Source: Fidelibacterota bacterium UBA2986
GTDB taxonomy: Bacteria > Fidelibacterota > Marinisomatia > Marinisomatales > AB-629-J13
Direction of reading: 5' to 3'
NCBI GenBank assembly: GCA_002346675.1
Contig: DEAI01000011.1
Coordinates: 75,530-139,529, forward strand
DNA length: 64,000 bases
The notes under the pieces are model-generated. The model did no database searches. It had not been told where the DNA came from and saw only the letters and a list, made by a program, of their open reading frames with translations. A program made the position numbers and the translations under genes. This document shows, in pieces, positions 18,511 through 27,411 of this stretch (the stretch's first letter is position 1; every line of letters begins with the position of its first letter).

Positions 18511-18944
18511 TACAAATCCGTGAAGCAGGTTTTTCAGAGTGTGTTGATCTCTCACAAAATATTCCGGAATTTAACTTTCCATACCCAATATCAGAATATG
18601 AAAAACGATGCCGATTTGTAAAGCATCTTTCTCTTGTAGCTGAATATAAAAATGAACCTGCTGGGTTTAAAATTGGATATGAACGTTACAGCGATGGAAG
18701 TTTTTACAGTTGGATGGGGGGCGTTCTCCCTGAATTCAGAAAAAAAGGAGTTGCCAGAAAATTAGCTGAATTTCAGGAATCATGGGCAGTGAAAAATGGA
18801 TATATTGCCCTCCGAATGAAAACAAGAGAAAAACATAAAACGATGATTAAGTTTTCTCTTAACAGAGGGTTCTTTATTACAGATAAAAACCCATTGGACA
18901 ATCTATTTGAAACTAGAATACTAATGGAAAAATCTCTAATCTGA
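18507..18944 (+). CDS. GNAT family N-acetyltransferase with a non-canonical start
   Basis: The reading frame is open back to the end of the previous gene, giving about 145 residues. The frame's first ATG is at 18714, which would cut the fold in half; the upstream part (IQIREAGFSECVDLSQNIPE, then EYEKRCRF, and VAEYKNEPAGFKIGYE) is clearly GNAT beta1 to beta4. The only plausible initiators are CTG at 18507 or ATA at 18510, behind a GAGAGGAAG purine tract at 18496-18504. Acetyl-CoA-binding motif A reads GGVLPEFRKKGVARKL. The predicted role is N-acetyl transfer from acetyl-CoA to an amine; the substrate is unknown. yjbQ follows three bases after the stop. Confidence 0.75.
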   Translation: MIQIREAGFSECVDLSQNIPEFNFPYPISEYEKRCRFVKHLSLVAEYKNEPAGFKIGYERYSDGSFYSWMGGVLPEFRKKGVARKLAEFQESWAVKNGYIALRMKTREKHKTMIKFSLNRGFFITDKNPLDNLFETRILMEKSLI

Positions 18945-18946
18945 TC

Positions 18947-19366
18947 ATGTGGATTCAGAAAACAATTGTCCTAAATTCTTATCCAAGAGGATTTCACCTT
19001 ATTACAGATCATGTGTCAAAGAAAGTTAAAGAAATACATAGTATCAACAGAGGACTTTTGCACTTATTTATTAAACACACCTCAGCCTCACTCACAATTA
19101 ATGAGGATTCTGATTTAACAGTTAGATCAGATTTTGAATCTCATTTTAATCAAATGGTTCCAGAAAACCAACCCTATTACCAGCACACGTTTGAGGGGTC
19201 CGATGATATTCCAGCACATTTAAAATCATCGATATTAGGGTCTTCAATATCAATTCCCATTTCTAATGGTAATCTGGCATTAGGCACCTGGCAGGGGATT
19301 TATCTTTGTGAACACCGAAATCATAGTAAAAACAGAACTTTGATTGCAACGGTGCAAGGAGAATAG
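18947..19366 (+). CDS. yjbQ: YjbQ family (UPF0047) protein
   Basis: 139 residues, matching the typical 130-140 of this family. The conserved core is LFIKHTSASLTINEDSD (about 40-56) with His44, and the C-terminal GTWQGIYLCEHR motif, where acidic and histidine residues cluster around a bound anion in known structures. Family members can show weak thiamine-phosphate synthase activity when overexpressed, but the physiological role is unsettled. The gene lies three bases after the acetyltransferase and 64 bases before the deacetylase-like gene. Confidence 0.93.
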   Translation: MWIQKTIVLNSYPRGFHLITDHVSKKVKEIHSINRGLLHLFIKHTSASLTINEDSDLTVRSDFESHFNQMVPENQPYYQHTFEGSDDIPAHLKSSILGSSISIPISNGNLALGTWQGIYLCEHRNHSKNRTLIATVQGE

Positions 19367-19430
19367 TTTTATATATGAAATTATTATGTTATGATAAGGT
19401 AATTCCTTATCTATAAAAATCGATAATAAA

Positions 19431-20336
19431 TTGCTTTCGATTTTTTATACAGATGATTTTCTAAATCATGATACTGGAGTCAATCATCCCGAATCCCCGG
19501 AGAGGCTGAGAGCTTGTGTATTAGCGCTAAAGTCCTTTAGAGAAGCAAATAAAATTAATTGGATATCCCCCAGAAAAGTCACTGAAGAGGAACTCCAATG
19601 GGTTCACACTCAAGAATATATAGATAGATTAAAATCTTCATGTGCCCGTGGAGGGGGATTTATAGATGAAGACACACAGATTTCCCAAAAAAGCTATGAT
19701 GTTGCTTTGAAATCAGCTGGAGCATGGTTGAACAGTGTGGATGAAGTATTGAAAGGAAACTCATCTTTCGCATTATCTCGTCCTCCCGGGCATCATGCTG
19801 AAAGTGATAGAGCGATGGGATTTTGCCTTTTTTCCAATGCTGCTCTTGCTTCTATTTATGCTTTAAATCATAAGGGTGTTAATCGTGTTCTTGTGTTTGA
19901 CTGGGATGTTCACCACGGAAACGGAACTCAGCACATTGTTCAATCTTATAGAGGTATAGCTTATGTATCAATCCACCAATATCCATTCTATCCCGGCACC
20001 GGATCCCATGATGAAAAAGGAAGCCATGGTAATGTGTTGAATGTTCCAATTTATGCTGGTACAACATCAGAGGGATATTTATATAAGTTTGATAGGGAAG
20101 TGTTCCCATTTATTCAAAAGTTTAATCCAGATCTATTTATAATCAGCGCAGGATTTGATGCACACCAAAGAGATCCGCTGGCAAATATTAATTTAACTAC
20201 AGATGATTATGTTTATATGACAAAAAAATGTTTGGAAATTCAACCCAATTTATTATTAGGACTGGAGGGGGGGTATGATTTTAAGGCATTAGGAGAGTGT
20301 TGTGTTGAAGTTTGTAGGGTGTTATTGGGATATTAA
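19431..20336 (+). CDS. Histone deacetylase family (acetoin utilisation/acetylpolyamine deacetylase-like) hydrolase
   Basis: 301 residues, TTG start. Zinc-dependent arginase-fold deacetylase: the catalytic histidine pair is at H121-H122 (RPPGHHAE); zinc ligands D159 and H161 lie in FDWDVHHGNGT and D243 in SAGFDAHQRDPL; the transition-state tyrosine Y282 is in GLEGGYD. All essential residues are present, so it should be active, on acetylated lysines, acetylpolyamines or similar amides. The start is set by the conserved N-terminal LSIFYTDDFLNHDTGVNHPE segment; no ATG is nearby. A GNAT gene sits two genes upstream, so the two could act in opposite directions. Confidence 0.92.
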   Translation: MLSIFYTDDFLNHDTGVNHPESPERLRACVLALKSFREANKINWISPRKVTEEELQWVHTQEYIDRLKSSCARGGGFIDEDTQISQKSYDVALKSAGAWLNSVDEVLKGNSSFALSRPPGHHAESDRAMGFCLFSNAALASIYALNHKGVNRVLVFDWDVHHGNGTQHIVQSYRGIAYVSIHQYPFYPGTGSHDEKGSHGNVLNVPIYAGTTSEGYLYKFDREVFPFIQKFNPDLFIISAGFDAHQRDPLANINLTTDDYVYMTKKCLEIQPNLLLGLEGGYDFKALGECCVEVCRVLLGY

Positions 20337-20443
20337 CAATGGACTGGTAGTTTATTAAGTAGCTTTTTTATATTATTCTAATAGACTTCAACCATTAAAA
20401 CAAATTATTATCTAAAAAGTAAATAGTAGCAAGTTTAAAATAA

Positions 20444-20932
20444 ATGAACACAGTGAACAATTTAAGTGAAAAGCAAAAAATGCATCACTACATGGGCATT
20501 GAAATGAATATCCAAATATGGAATCTACTGAACAATAAAAACCGTTCAGAACAAGATGGTAAACGAATGGTGATGTTTGCCAAAGCCTCTCTCTTTCACT
20601 GGAAATTATCCCCGAAATTTCAACCCATTAACGAACAAAGAGGAGAATGGATGATTTCACATGTTTATTCAGTATTAGGGAACGGAAAAGAAGCACTGGC
20701 ACATGCTAATAAAGCTTGGAGTTTAACTAAAAAACATAAGTTTAATGATTTTGATCTTGCTTATGCACATGAATGTTTATCGCGAGCATACGCCGCATCC
20801 GGAAACAACTTAAAGTGTAAAAGTTGGTACAAAAAAGCAGAACAGTGCGGTGACCTTATTTCTGACACTAAAGATAAAGAAATATTTTTTGGTGATTTAA
20901 ATAAAGACCCCTGGTATGATTGCTTAACCTAA
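20444..20932 (+). CDS. Small TPR-like helical protein of unknown function
   Basis: 162 residues, soluble, without a signal peptide. Helix pairs such as GEWMISHVYSVLGNGKEALA (about 66-85) and DFDLAYAHECLSRAYAASGN (about 104-123) read as two or three tetratricopeptide-like repeats. I do not recognise the family beyond that. It is preceded by a 107-base gap with no clear promoter and its stop overlaps the convergent mazG stop (20929-20932). Confidence 0.7.
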   Translation: MNTVNNLSEKQKMHHYMGIEMNIQIWNLLNNKNRSEQDGKRMVMFAKASLFHWKLSPKFQPINEQRGEWMISHVYSVLGNGKEALAHANKAWSLTKKHKFNDFDLAYAHECLSRAYAASGNNLKCKSWYKKAEQCGDLISDTKDKEIFFGDLNKDPWYDCLT

Positions 20933-21711
20933 CAATCCATCTTTTTTGCCTTATTCCAAAGTTCGTCCATCTCTGTTAAGTTAGAGTCTTCTATTTCTTT
21001 CCCAAGTTTTTTTAATTCATTCTCCACGGCCTTAAACCGTAAGGTAAATTTCCGGTTGGTTTTTCGTAAAGCTGATTCAGCAGAAACATTTAAAAATCTT
21101 GCTAAGTTAACAAAAGAAAAAATGACATCACCAATTTCTTCTTCTATATGAGTTTCGTTTTTATCTGATTCAGCATCCTTTAGCTCCTGAATTTCTTCAT
21201 TTATTTTTTCCCAAACTTGATCAATCTTTTCCCAATCAAATCCGGCATAACTTGCCTTCTCCTGTAGCCTCTGAGCAGTTATTAGAGCAGGAAGGGAAAT
21301 CGGAACTCCATCAAGACGAGATTCACGATTGTTCTCTTTGTGCTTTGCTGATTCCCAGTTTTGTTTAGCATGAAATGCAGCCTCCGCTTTTTTATCACCA
21401 AACACATGAGGATGACGCTTGACAAGCTTTTCGTTTACATAGTTCAATGAATCTTTTATTGAAAACTCTCCATTCTCCTTTGCAATATCAGCCTGAAATA
21501 TGACATGCAATAAAATATCGCCAAGCTCTTCTTTTAAAGAATTCATATCACCTGCCTCGACACCTTCAATTACTTCGTAGGCCTCCTCAAGAAAATAAGG
21601 AAGAAGGGATTCATGAGTTTGTTCTTTATCCCAAGGACAGCCATTTTCTCCTCTTAGTTTTTGAACAATTTTAATCAGTCTTAAAAAGGAATCTTCTGTT
21701 CTTTTTGTCAT
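20929..21711 (-). CDS. mazG: Nucleoside triphosphate pyrophosphohydrolase MazG
   Basis: 260 residues, tandem all-alpha MazG domains as in E. coli MazG. It hydrolyses (d)NTPs to the monophosphate and pyrophosphate, a house-cleaning role. Motifs: ENGCPWDKEQTHESLLPYFL (about 20-39) precedes the metal-binding EEAYEVIEG and ELGDILLHVIFQADIA helices; the second domain repeats the pattern with EEIGDVIFSFVNLARFL. The C-terminal domain retains the acidic residues and so is likely the active one. ybeY ends two bases upstream, placing it last in the fabH to mazG minus-strand operon. Confidence 0.96.
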   Translation of the reverse strand: MTKRTEDSFLRLIKIVQKLRGENGCPWDKEQTHESLLPYFLEEAYEVIEGVEAGDMNSLKEELGDILLHVIFQADIAKENGEFSIKDSLNYVNEKLVKRHPHVFGDKKAEAAFHAKQNWESAKHKENNRESRLDGVPISLPALITAQRLQEKASYAGFDWEKIDQVWEKINEEIQELKDAESDKNETHIEEEIGDVIFSFVNLARFLNVSAESALRKTNRKFTLRFKAVENELKKLGKEIEDSNLTEMDELWNKAKKMDC

Positions 21712-21712
21712 T

Positions 21713-22156
21713 TTAATTATTTATTATATGATTCCAATCAATCTTTTTCAAAAACATTTCTTCCCAATTAATCATCTCGTTCTTTGATTTTTCTGTGTCA
21801 TCATCAAACCCAATTAAATGGAGAGAACCATGTATTATTAATCTTGCAATTTCTTTTTTTAGTGGCTCGTTGAAATCGTTGGCATTGTCCTTAGCCCTTT
21901 GAAGACTAATATAAATTTCACCCTCGAGCTCTTCATCTGATTCCTCATTATAACGAAATGCAATTACATCTGTTAATTGATCAAGTCCAAAGTATTGTTT
22001 TTTTAATCGAGATAACAAATTATCCTTTCCAAAAATTATAGTAATATCTCCTGTGTTAATTTTATTATAGGATAAAACTGATTTAACGGTTGAAATACAC
22101 ACGTTTTTATTGAGTTGAATTAAATCAGAATCAATAGATATCTTAACATTTATCAC
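21713..22156 (-). CDS. ybeY: Endoribonuclease YbeY (16S rRNA maturation)
   Basis: 147 residues. Zinc endoribonuclease for 16S rRNA 3'-end maturation and ribosome quality control. TDVIAF (about 62-67) is the conserved beta-strand motif. The metal site keeps His109 and His113 (HGSLHLIGFD), but the third ligand, normally His, is Asp119. Similar substitutions occur, from memory, in some Bacteroidota YbeY proteins, so activity is likely retained. It overlaps the 7TM-HD gene by four bases, a neighbour it has in many genomes (PhoH-7TMHD-YbeY order). Confidence 0.93.
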   Translation of the reverse strand: MINVKISIDSDLIQLNKNVCISTVKSVLSYNKINTGDITIIFGKDNLLSRLKKQYFGLDQLTDVIAFRYNEESDEELEGEIYISLQRAKDNANDFNEPLKKEIARLIIHGSLHLIGFDDDTEKSKNEMINWEEMFLKKIDWNHIINN

Positions 22157-24498
22157 GCTTCCGAAACTTCCTGCTTATTTTCCACATCCGGATATTCAAC
22201 TCTAATATGATAAATCCCCCGTAACACAGGTAACATACCGCTATTACCGTCAACTGTTCCTTTAATTTTTTTCAATTCATCTAATGTGAGAGGACATTCA
22301 TCTAATTGCCCTTCATCAATTCGCGATTTAATGATTTTGTCAATCATAGCTTCAATTTTGAAAACATCAGGGTTTTTAATAGATCTAACTGCCGCTTCAA
22401 TGGCCTCGCAGAGCATCAGAATCCCTGTTTCTTTTGTGTTAGGTTTCGGACCAGGATACTGAAATGCCTTTTCTTCTATTTTTTCCGAACTTCCTGCCTC
22501 CTCCAGTGCTTTTCTATAAAAATATTCTACTCTTGTAGTACCGTGATGCATAGGTATAAAATCACGCACTATTTTTGGAACTTTATATTCACGTGCCAAC
22601 TCTATCCCGTCTTTTACATGGTTTTTTATGGCCTTAGCGCTCATAACATAGGTCAAACTATCATGCTTATTTTCTCCAAAAAATTGATTCTCAATGAAGT
22701 AATCTGAACGCAACATTTTGCCAACATCGTGATAATAAGCTCCCACTCTACATAGTAATGACCTAGCTCCAATTGCATTGGCACAAGCTTCCGCAAGGTT
22801 TCCGACAACTATACTGTGATTAAATGTACCATTAGCTTCTTGTTGAAGTCTTTTGAGTAGCGGGTGTTCAAAATCTAAAAGCTCTATTAAAGTAAGATCC
22901 GTAGTAATCTGAAAAGCAATTTCTAGTAATCCAATTAATCCATAAGTTATAACGGGGGCCAGAACACTAGTAATAAGAAGGGGGAGCAAGTCTTGCCAAA
23001 TTGTATTCCAGGGGTTCCCTTTAAAGAGCCCTAAGCCAATTAAAACTACAAAACTGATAAACATCAGAGAAAATATTGTTGTAAAAACCTGCGTTCTAGT
23101 ACGGAGTTCTCTTACGTTATACATAGCCATGCTGGACAAAGTCAAACCAACGATGATAAAATCAAGGTTATTCCCAATCATAACAGCATTTAAAATAGCC
23201 ATGGACGTTGTTCCCATAAATCCTATTCGAGCATCAAATAAAATGGTTAGAGTCATTGCAGAAACAGTTAAAAATAAAAAATATGGGGAAATTCCTAGCT
23301 GAATCACAGTTATATGAACTAAAATCAATTCTACTAAAAACACTAGAGAAATAAGGAGAATCATTTTCCATTCCTGAAATATCTGTGTTCGATAAATACC
23401 AATAAATGTAAAAGCAAATGAAATAATCGCTCCAATAACAACTAATCTTCCTAAATAACTAAAAAATGCCTGAACATTGGTCTTTTTTCCTCCCCTTTCA
23501 TCCACAGCTGCAGACAAAGACTCAAGCTTTAAGAGAGTTTCTTCACTAATGCGTTCATTAGCGTCTACGATTCTCTCATCTTTTAAAATGGTTCCCTGAT
23601 ATCGAGGGACTCTATCTAATTTAGATTGCTGTCTTCTCTCAGTTGTCTCTTTATCATAAACAAGATTAGGTTTCATAAATTCAACGATTAGTGCATATCC
23701 TGTTACATGTTGAATTTCATCTAGATTTGGATATGTCTGAGCTAATTCCATTTTTGACTTGGTCCATGCAGACTCGAGGTCATTATACTCACTAGGCTCA
23801 GCAAGAATAGGGACTTCTCCTTGGTGAAGCATAATTTTTTCGCTGATGATTTCTGTAAGAGAAATATCATAAATTCCTTCTGCCCAGCGATTCCTACAAA
23901 TTTGAATAATAGTAGTCTCAAATATATTTAAATCATAGTTAGGCCCTAACTGGTACTCCACATCCAAAAATGAATTCCAGGGTTCTAGTTGAACTGAAAA
24001 CGAATATTTATTTTCAAATTGTTTGACAAGCTCTGAAAGTTTTGTGCTATCCGCTTTAAAGTCTATTAATACAGTGTTATAATTTTCATCATAGCGATAT
24101 CTGTATAATAAATCTTTAGATTGCAAAAATTGATCTTTTGTTTGTCTGAATTCTTCAGAAATTAGAAAAAATTCTTCAAGTTGGTTGGTCCATTCACGTA
24201 CCAATTCAGAATTTCGTTTGAATACAAAGGGTTCAGATATTTTTGCATCATTTAAATCAGTTTTTAGTCTTTCTTCTGATTTGAGCAAGGGATAAGTAAA
24301 GGGAGCAATTACAGGCTCTCTTGTAATATCATTTAATTGATAAGAATATTTAAGTGATTCTCCACTAGGGAAAAAAAGCGATGCAATGACAACCAAGCTG
24401 GATAGAATAATAACTTGTGGCCAAAAGCTGTAAAGAAACATAAAGAATCTTTCACGAAGAGAAGGTTTCCCAAATTTTATCTTAGATTTTTTTAACAC
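22153..24498 (-). CDS. 7TM-HD (PgpH-like) cyclic-di-AMP phosphodiesterase
   Basis: 781 residues. One N-terminal membrane segment (about 15-45), a large extracytoplasmic 7TMR-HD sensor domain (about 50-330), seven membrane helices (about 345-530) and a cytoplasmic HD domain (about 555-760). The HD site reads HSIVVGNLAEACANAIG (about 558-574), then YYHDVGKM with the HD pair, and HHG (MHHGTTR) further on. The Listeria homologue PgpH degrades c-di-AMP to pApA. Overlaps acyl-CoA dehydrogenase by 17 bases and ybeY by four. No diadenylate cyclase gene is in the window. Confidence 0.93.
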   Translation of the reverse strand: MLKKSKIKFGKPSLRERFFMFLYSFWPQVIILSSLVVIASLFFPSGESLKYSYQLNDITREPVIAPFTYPLLKSEERLKTDLNDAKISEPFVFKRNSELVREWTNQLEEFFLISEEFRQTKDQFLQSKDLLYRYRYDENYNTVLIDFKADSTKLSELVKQFENKYSFSVQLEPWNSFLDVEYQLGPNYDLNIFETTIIQICRNRWAEGIYDISLTEIISEKIMLHQGEVPILAEPSEYNDLESAWTKSKMELAQTYPNLDEIQHVTGYALIVEFMKPNLVYDKETTERRQQSKLDRVPRYQGTILKDERIVDANERISEETLLKLESLSAAVDERGGKKTNVQAFFSYLGRLVVIGAIISFAFTFIGIYRTQIFQEWKMILLISLVFLVELILVHITVIQLGISPYFLFLTVSAMTLTILFDARIGFMGTTSMAILNAVMIGNNLDFIIVGLTLSSMAMYNVRELRTRTQVFTTIFSLMFISFVVLIGLGLFKGNPWNTIWQDLLPLLITSVLAPVITYGLIGLLEIAFQITTDLTLIELLDFEHPLLKRLQQEANGTFNHSIVVGNLAEACANAIGARSLLCRVGAYYHDVGKMLRSDYFIENQFFGENKHDSLTYVMSAKAIKNHVKDGIELAREYKVPKIVRDFIPMHHGTTRVEYFYRKALEEAGSSEKIEEKAFQYPGPKPNTKETGILMLCEAIEAAVRSIKNPDVFKIEAMIDKIIKSRIDEGQLDECPLTLDELKKIKGTVDGNSGMLPVLRGIYHIRVEYPDVENKQEVSEA

Positions 24499-25639
24499 TC
24501 TTTATTATTTCCTTAGAAATAATCAACCGTTGAATTTCACTTGTTCCCTCACCAATTTCTAAAACTTTAGCATCACGATAAAAACGTTCCACATCATATT
24601 CTTTTACATAACCGTACCCACCAAGTACTTGAATTGCTTCTGTGGTAACATCCATTGCACATTCGCTGGCAAATAATTTAGCCATTGCTGCTTCCTTTGT
24701 AACATCCAAACTATTATCTTTCATCCAGGCTGCATGATATACCAATAGTTTTGCCGCCTCAATTCGGGTTATCATATCTGCCAGTTTAAAGCTCACAGAT
24801 TGAAATTGGTTAATCTTTTTTCCAAAAGCTTCTCTTTCGCAAGCATAGCTTAAAGCTTTCATATAAGCTCCTTGTGCTGTCCCGACCGAAAGGGCTCCAA
24901 TCGATATTCTACCACCGGTCAATGTTTTTAAAAAAGTTTTAAACCCATCTTCAGGTGTTCCAATGAGGTTTTCTTCAGGAATACGCATATCCTTAAAAAA
25001 AAGCTGATGAGTATCGCTGCCCCTCCAACCCATTTTTTTTTCTTTAGGCCCAATAACAAGTCCAGGTACGTTTGTTTGGGTAATAAAAGCTCCAACCCCT
25101 AAATTTTCTTCATTTTCAATAATCTGTGCGGTTAGATTCAAATAACCTGCAACTCCAGAGTTTGTAATAAATATTTTACTCCCGTTAACCACATACTCAT
25201 CACCGTCTCTTACAGCAGTGGTTTTTGTCGCTCCTGCATCACTTCCTGCTCCCGGCTCCGTTAATCCAAATGCGCCCAATGTTTTTCCTGATGCAAGATC
25301 AGGAACATATTTAATTTTTTGTCTTTCAGTTCCTGATAAAACTATTGGCATTGTCCCTAGAGATGTGTGTGCTGAAACCGTAATGGCCACAGAAGCGTCA
25401 ACTTTTGCAAGCTCCAAAATAGCAGTTATATAAGCGACTGTATCCATCCCTGCACCTCCGTATTTTTCTGGTACGGGAATTCCCATTATTCCAAGATCAC
25501 CCATTTTATCAATCAGGTGTTGAGGGATAGCTGCTTTTTCATCTATTTCTCTTGCAATTGGCTCAATCTCGTTTTTTGCAAATTCTCGAACCATATCTCT
25601 GAGCATTGCGTGCTCGTCAGTAAAAAATAATTTATCCAA
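24482..25639 (-). CDS. Acyl-CoA dehydrogenase
   Basis: 385 residues, the standard length for the flavoprotein family that makes trans-2-enoyl-CoA and passes electrons to ETF. Signatures: GAFGLTEPGAGSDAGATKT (about 124-142) near the flavin, and the C-terminal GGYGYVKEYDVERFYRDAK followed by IGEGTSEIQRLIISKEI with the catalytic-base glutamate region typical of short/medium-chain members. Chain-length preference cannot be set by eye; the pattern resembles butyryl-CoA dehydrogenase. It sits between fabH (upstream by 27 bases) and the 7TM-HD gene. Confidence 0.95.
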   Translation of the reverse strand: MDKLFFTDEHAMLRDMVREFAKNEIEPIAREIDEKAAIPQHLIDKMGDLGIMGIPVPEKYGGAGMDTVAYITAILELAKVDASVAITVSAHTSLGTMPIVLSGTERQKIKYVPDLASGKTLGAFGLTEPGAGSDAGATKTTAVRDGDEYVVNGSKIFITNSGVAGYLNLTAQIIENEENLGVGAFITQTNVPGLVIGPKEKKMGWRGSDTHQLFFKDMRIPEENLIGTPEDGFKTFLKTLTGGRISIGALSVGTAQGAYMKALSYACEREAFGKKINQFQSVSFKLADMITRIEAAKLLVYHAAWMKDNSLDVTKEAAMAKLFASECAMDVTTEAIQVLGGYGYVKEYDVERFYRDAKVLEIGEGTSEIQRLIISKEIIKSVKKI

Positions 25640-25666
25640 AATGATTACCTATATTTTATGCATTAT

Positions 25667-26659
25667 TTACCACCTAATTGCCGCAGATGCCCATGTGAAC
25701 CCTGCACCGAAAGCTGCTAATATGATAATATCTTCATCAAAAATTATTCCTTGATCATAGGCATCACATAGAGCGATGGGGATGGATGCTCCAGTAGTAT
25801 TCCCAAACTTATGTATATTGCTAAACAACTTGCTTTTTTCAATCCCCATTTTTTTTCTTACTGTTTTAGTAATCCGTTCATTGGCCTGATGGGGTATAAT
25901 AAGAGAAATATCATCAATTGTAAATCCATTTGTATCCATTGCTTCTTTGATTACTTCAGGAAATCGTCTCACCGCATTTTTAAACACTTCCCTCCCATTC
26001 ATGGAAGGAAAATGTCGACCTTCTTTTATCATGTCTGTTGACAGTCTTGGGTTTTCCCTTGATGAAGGCCCTTCACACCATAACTCCTTCAAATATTTCC
26101 CTTGACAGTGTAGGTGAGTTGAAAGAATTCCTGAGTCTCCATCATTTTTTGTCAAAACAGCTGCGCCAGCACCATCAGCAAACAATACAGCGGTCATTCT
26201 ACCGCTGTCTGATAAATCCAACGCTGTAGACTGCACTTCTGCTCCTACAACCAATACAGTTTTATATTCTCCTGTTTTAATAAATTGATCTCCAATTGAA
26301 AGAGAATATATGAATGCAGAACAAGCAGCTTTCACATCAAATGCACCTACCGTTCCTATGTCCAAAGCATCCTGAATTTGGGCACTGACACCTGGGAAAA
26401 AATAGTCTGATGTTAAGGTCCCAACAATAATTAAATCTATCGCTTGAGGGTCAATATCTGCCATCTTTATTGCTTTTTTTGAAGCTTCTATAGCTAAATC
26501 AGATGTCCCCATACCTGGCTCTACCCATCTTCGCTCCTCAATCCCACTTCTGGTACGAATCCACTCATCAGATGTGTCCATATAGTTTTCTAGTTCTTTA
26601 TTTAAGACGATTCTTTCTGGTACGTGGTAGCCGATCCCTGCGATTTTTGTCCTGTTCAT
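25667..26659 (-). CDS. fabH: 3-oxoacyl-ACP synthase III (KAS III)
   Basis: Starts fatty-acid synthesis by condensing acyl-CoA with malonyl-ACP. The ATG at 26659 gives 330 residues beginning MNRTKIAGIGYHVPE, as in FabH; an in-frame ATG at 26713 would add 18 residues with no family match. The catalytic triad is C113 (AACSAF), H257 (IPHQAN) and N287 (FGNTTGAS). First gene of the minus-strand run fabH, acyl-CoA dehydrogenase, 7TM-HD, ybeY, mazG. There is no good ribosome-binding site in front of either start. Confidence 0.95.
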   Translation of the reverse strand: MNRTKIAGIGYHVPERIVLNKELENYMDTSDEWIRTRSGIEERRWVEPGMGTSDLAIEASKKAIKMADIDPQAIDLIIVGTLTSDYFFPGVSAQIQDALDIGTVGAFDVKAACSAFIYSLSIGDQFIKTGEYKTVLVVGAEVQSTALDLSDSGRMTAVLFADGAGAAVLTKNDGDSGILSTHLHCQGKYLKELWCEGPSSRENPRLSTDMIKEGRHFPSMNGREVFKNAVRRFPEVIKEAMDTNGFTIDDISLIIPHQANERITKTVRKKMGIEKSKLFSNIHKFGNTTGASIPIALCDAYDQGIIFDEDIIILAAFGAGFTWASAAIRW

Positions 26660-27028
26660 TGGTGAAAAATAATATCTCTTATGTTCAAATAAATAGAATA
26701 ATGTCCCTGCCATTTATTTCTACAAGTGAGGCAATACTTAAAGTGGTCTCCCCTAAATTTATTTTTACATAATAATGAATCATTTTAATTGTGATCGCTG
26801 AGTTTCATATTCCTTGCCCTATATGTGTCTGTCTTGCCCATAAAAAATATAAGTCTATCAAGAAAGTATCAATTATAAATATTCATCAATGTATAGCCTG
26901 GGAAATGGGTCTTTCTCAATTAATTGGGTTTCCTCTAAATTTAAAACTGAACCAGTAAACATGTCTATATTTGTTTATGACAAGTGGTGAGTCTGGTTAA
27001 ATAATAATTTCATTTTTATATTAGAAAC
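26660..27028. other. Intergenic region between rnpB and fabH
   Basis: About 370 bases with no recognised gene. It is the 3' flank of RNase P RNA and the 5' flank of fabH. No obvious intrinsic terminator follows rnpB. A minus-strand ORF of 29 codons (26873-26962, starting MFTGSVLNLEETQ) has no ribosome-binding site and no recognised relative, so it is not called. The fabH promoter must lie here, but no hexamer pair stands out. Confidence 0.5.
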
Positions 27029-27409
27029 TTGAGCCGGTCTGTAAGCCGAGTTCTGTTTTCAAAAATTAACCAATTCATTGAAAGATGGTCATTCACCTGG
27101 TCTCGGCGTTACCGTCGAGATCATGCAATCTACCCGCTTCTCTCACACTAATATGCATCGATGCGAACCACATCTAAAAGCCTATTTAATCTTGCACCGG
27201 ACGGGGTTTACAAGCTCCCACTATCTCTACTGGGACTGGGGGTCTCTTACACCTCCTTTTCACCCTTATCCACCAATAGGTGGACGGTATATTTTCTGCT
27301 GCACTTTCCATGTTCTCACGAACTCCCCTCATTATGGGGCGTCCTGTTCTGCGGTGCTCGGACTTTCCTCCCTAATACTAATATTAGGGTAACCATCCAA
27401 CCGGCTCAA
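27029..27409 (-). ncRNA. rnpB: RNase P RNA (catalytic subunit)
   Basis: On the minus strand the 5' end reads TTGAGCCGGTTGGATGG and soon GGAGGAAAGTCCGAGCACC, the universally conserved P4/J-region sequence of bacterial RNase P RNA. The 3' end reads AACTCGGCTTACAGACCGG, the conserved 3' P4 strand, closed by CCGGCTCAA. The terminal TTGAGCCGG/CCGGCTCAA arms form helix P1. About 380 nucleotides, an ordinary A-type length. The RNA cleaves 5' leaders from pre-tRNAs. The 5' end lies two or three bases beyond the stop codon of the zinc-ribbon protein gene, so its promoter must be inside that gene or the RNA is processed from a joint transcript. Ends are good to a few bases. Confidence 0.96.
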
Positions 27410-27411
27410 AT

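Noticed and set aside
26660..26713. Longer FabH start at 26713
   Set aside because: The extra 18 residues are not part of the FabH family, and the inner ATG gives the standard N-terminus.
26873..26962. 29-codon minus-strand ORF upstream of fabH
   Set aside because: No ribosome-binding site, no recognised relative, and it is short enough to occur by chance.
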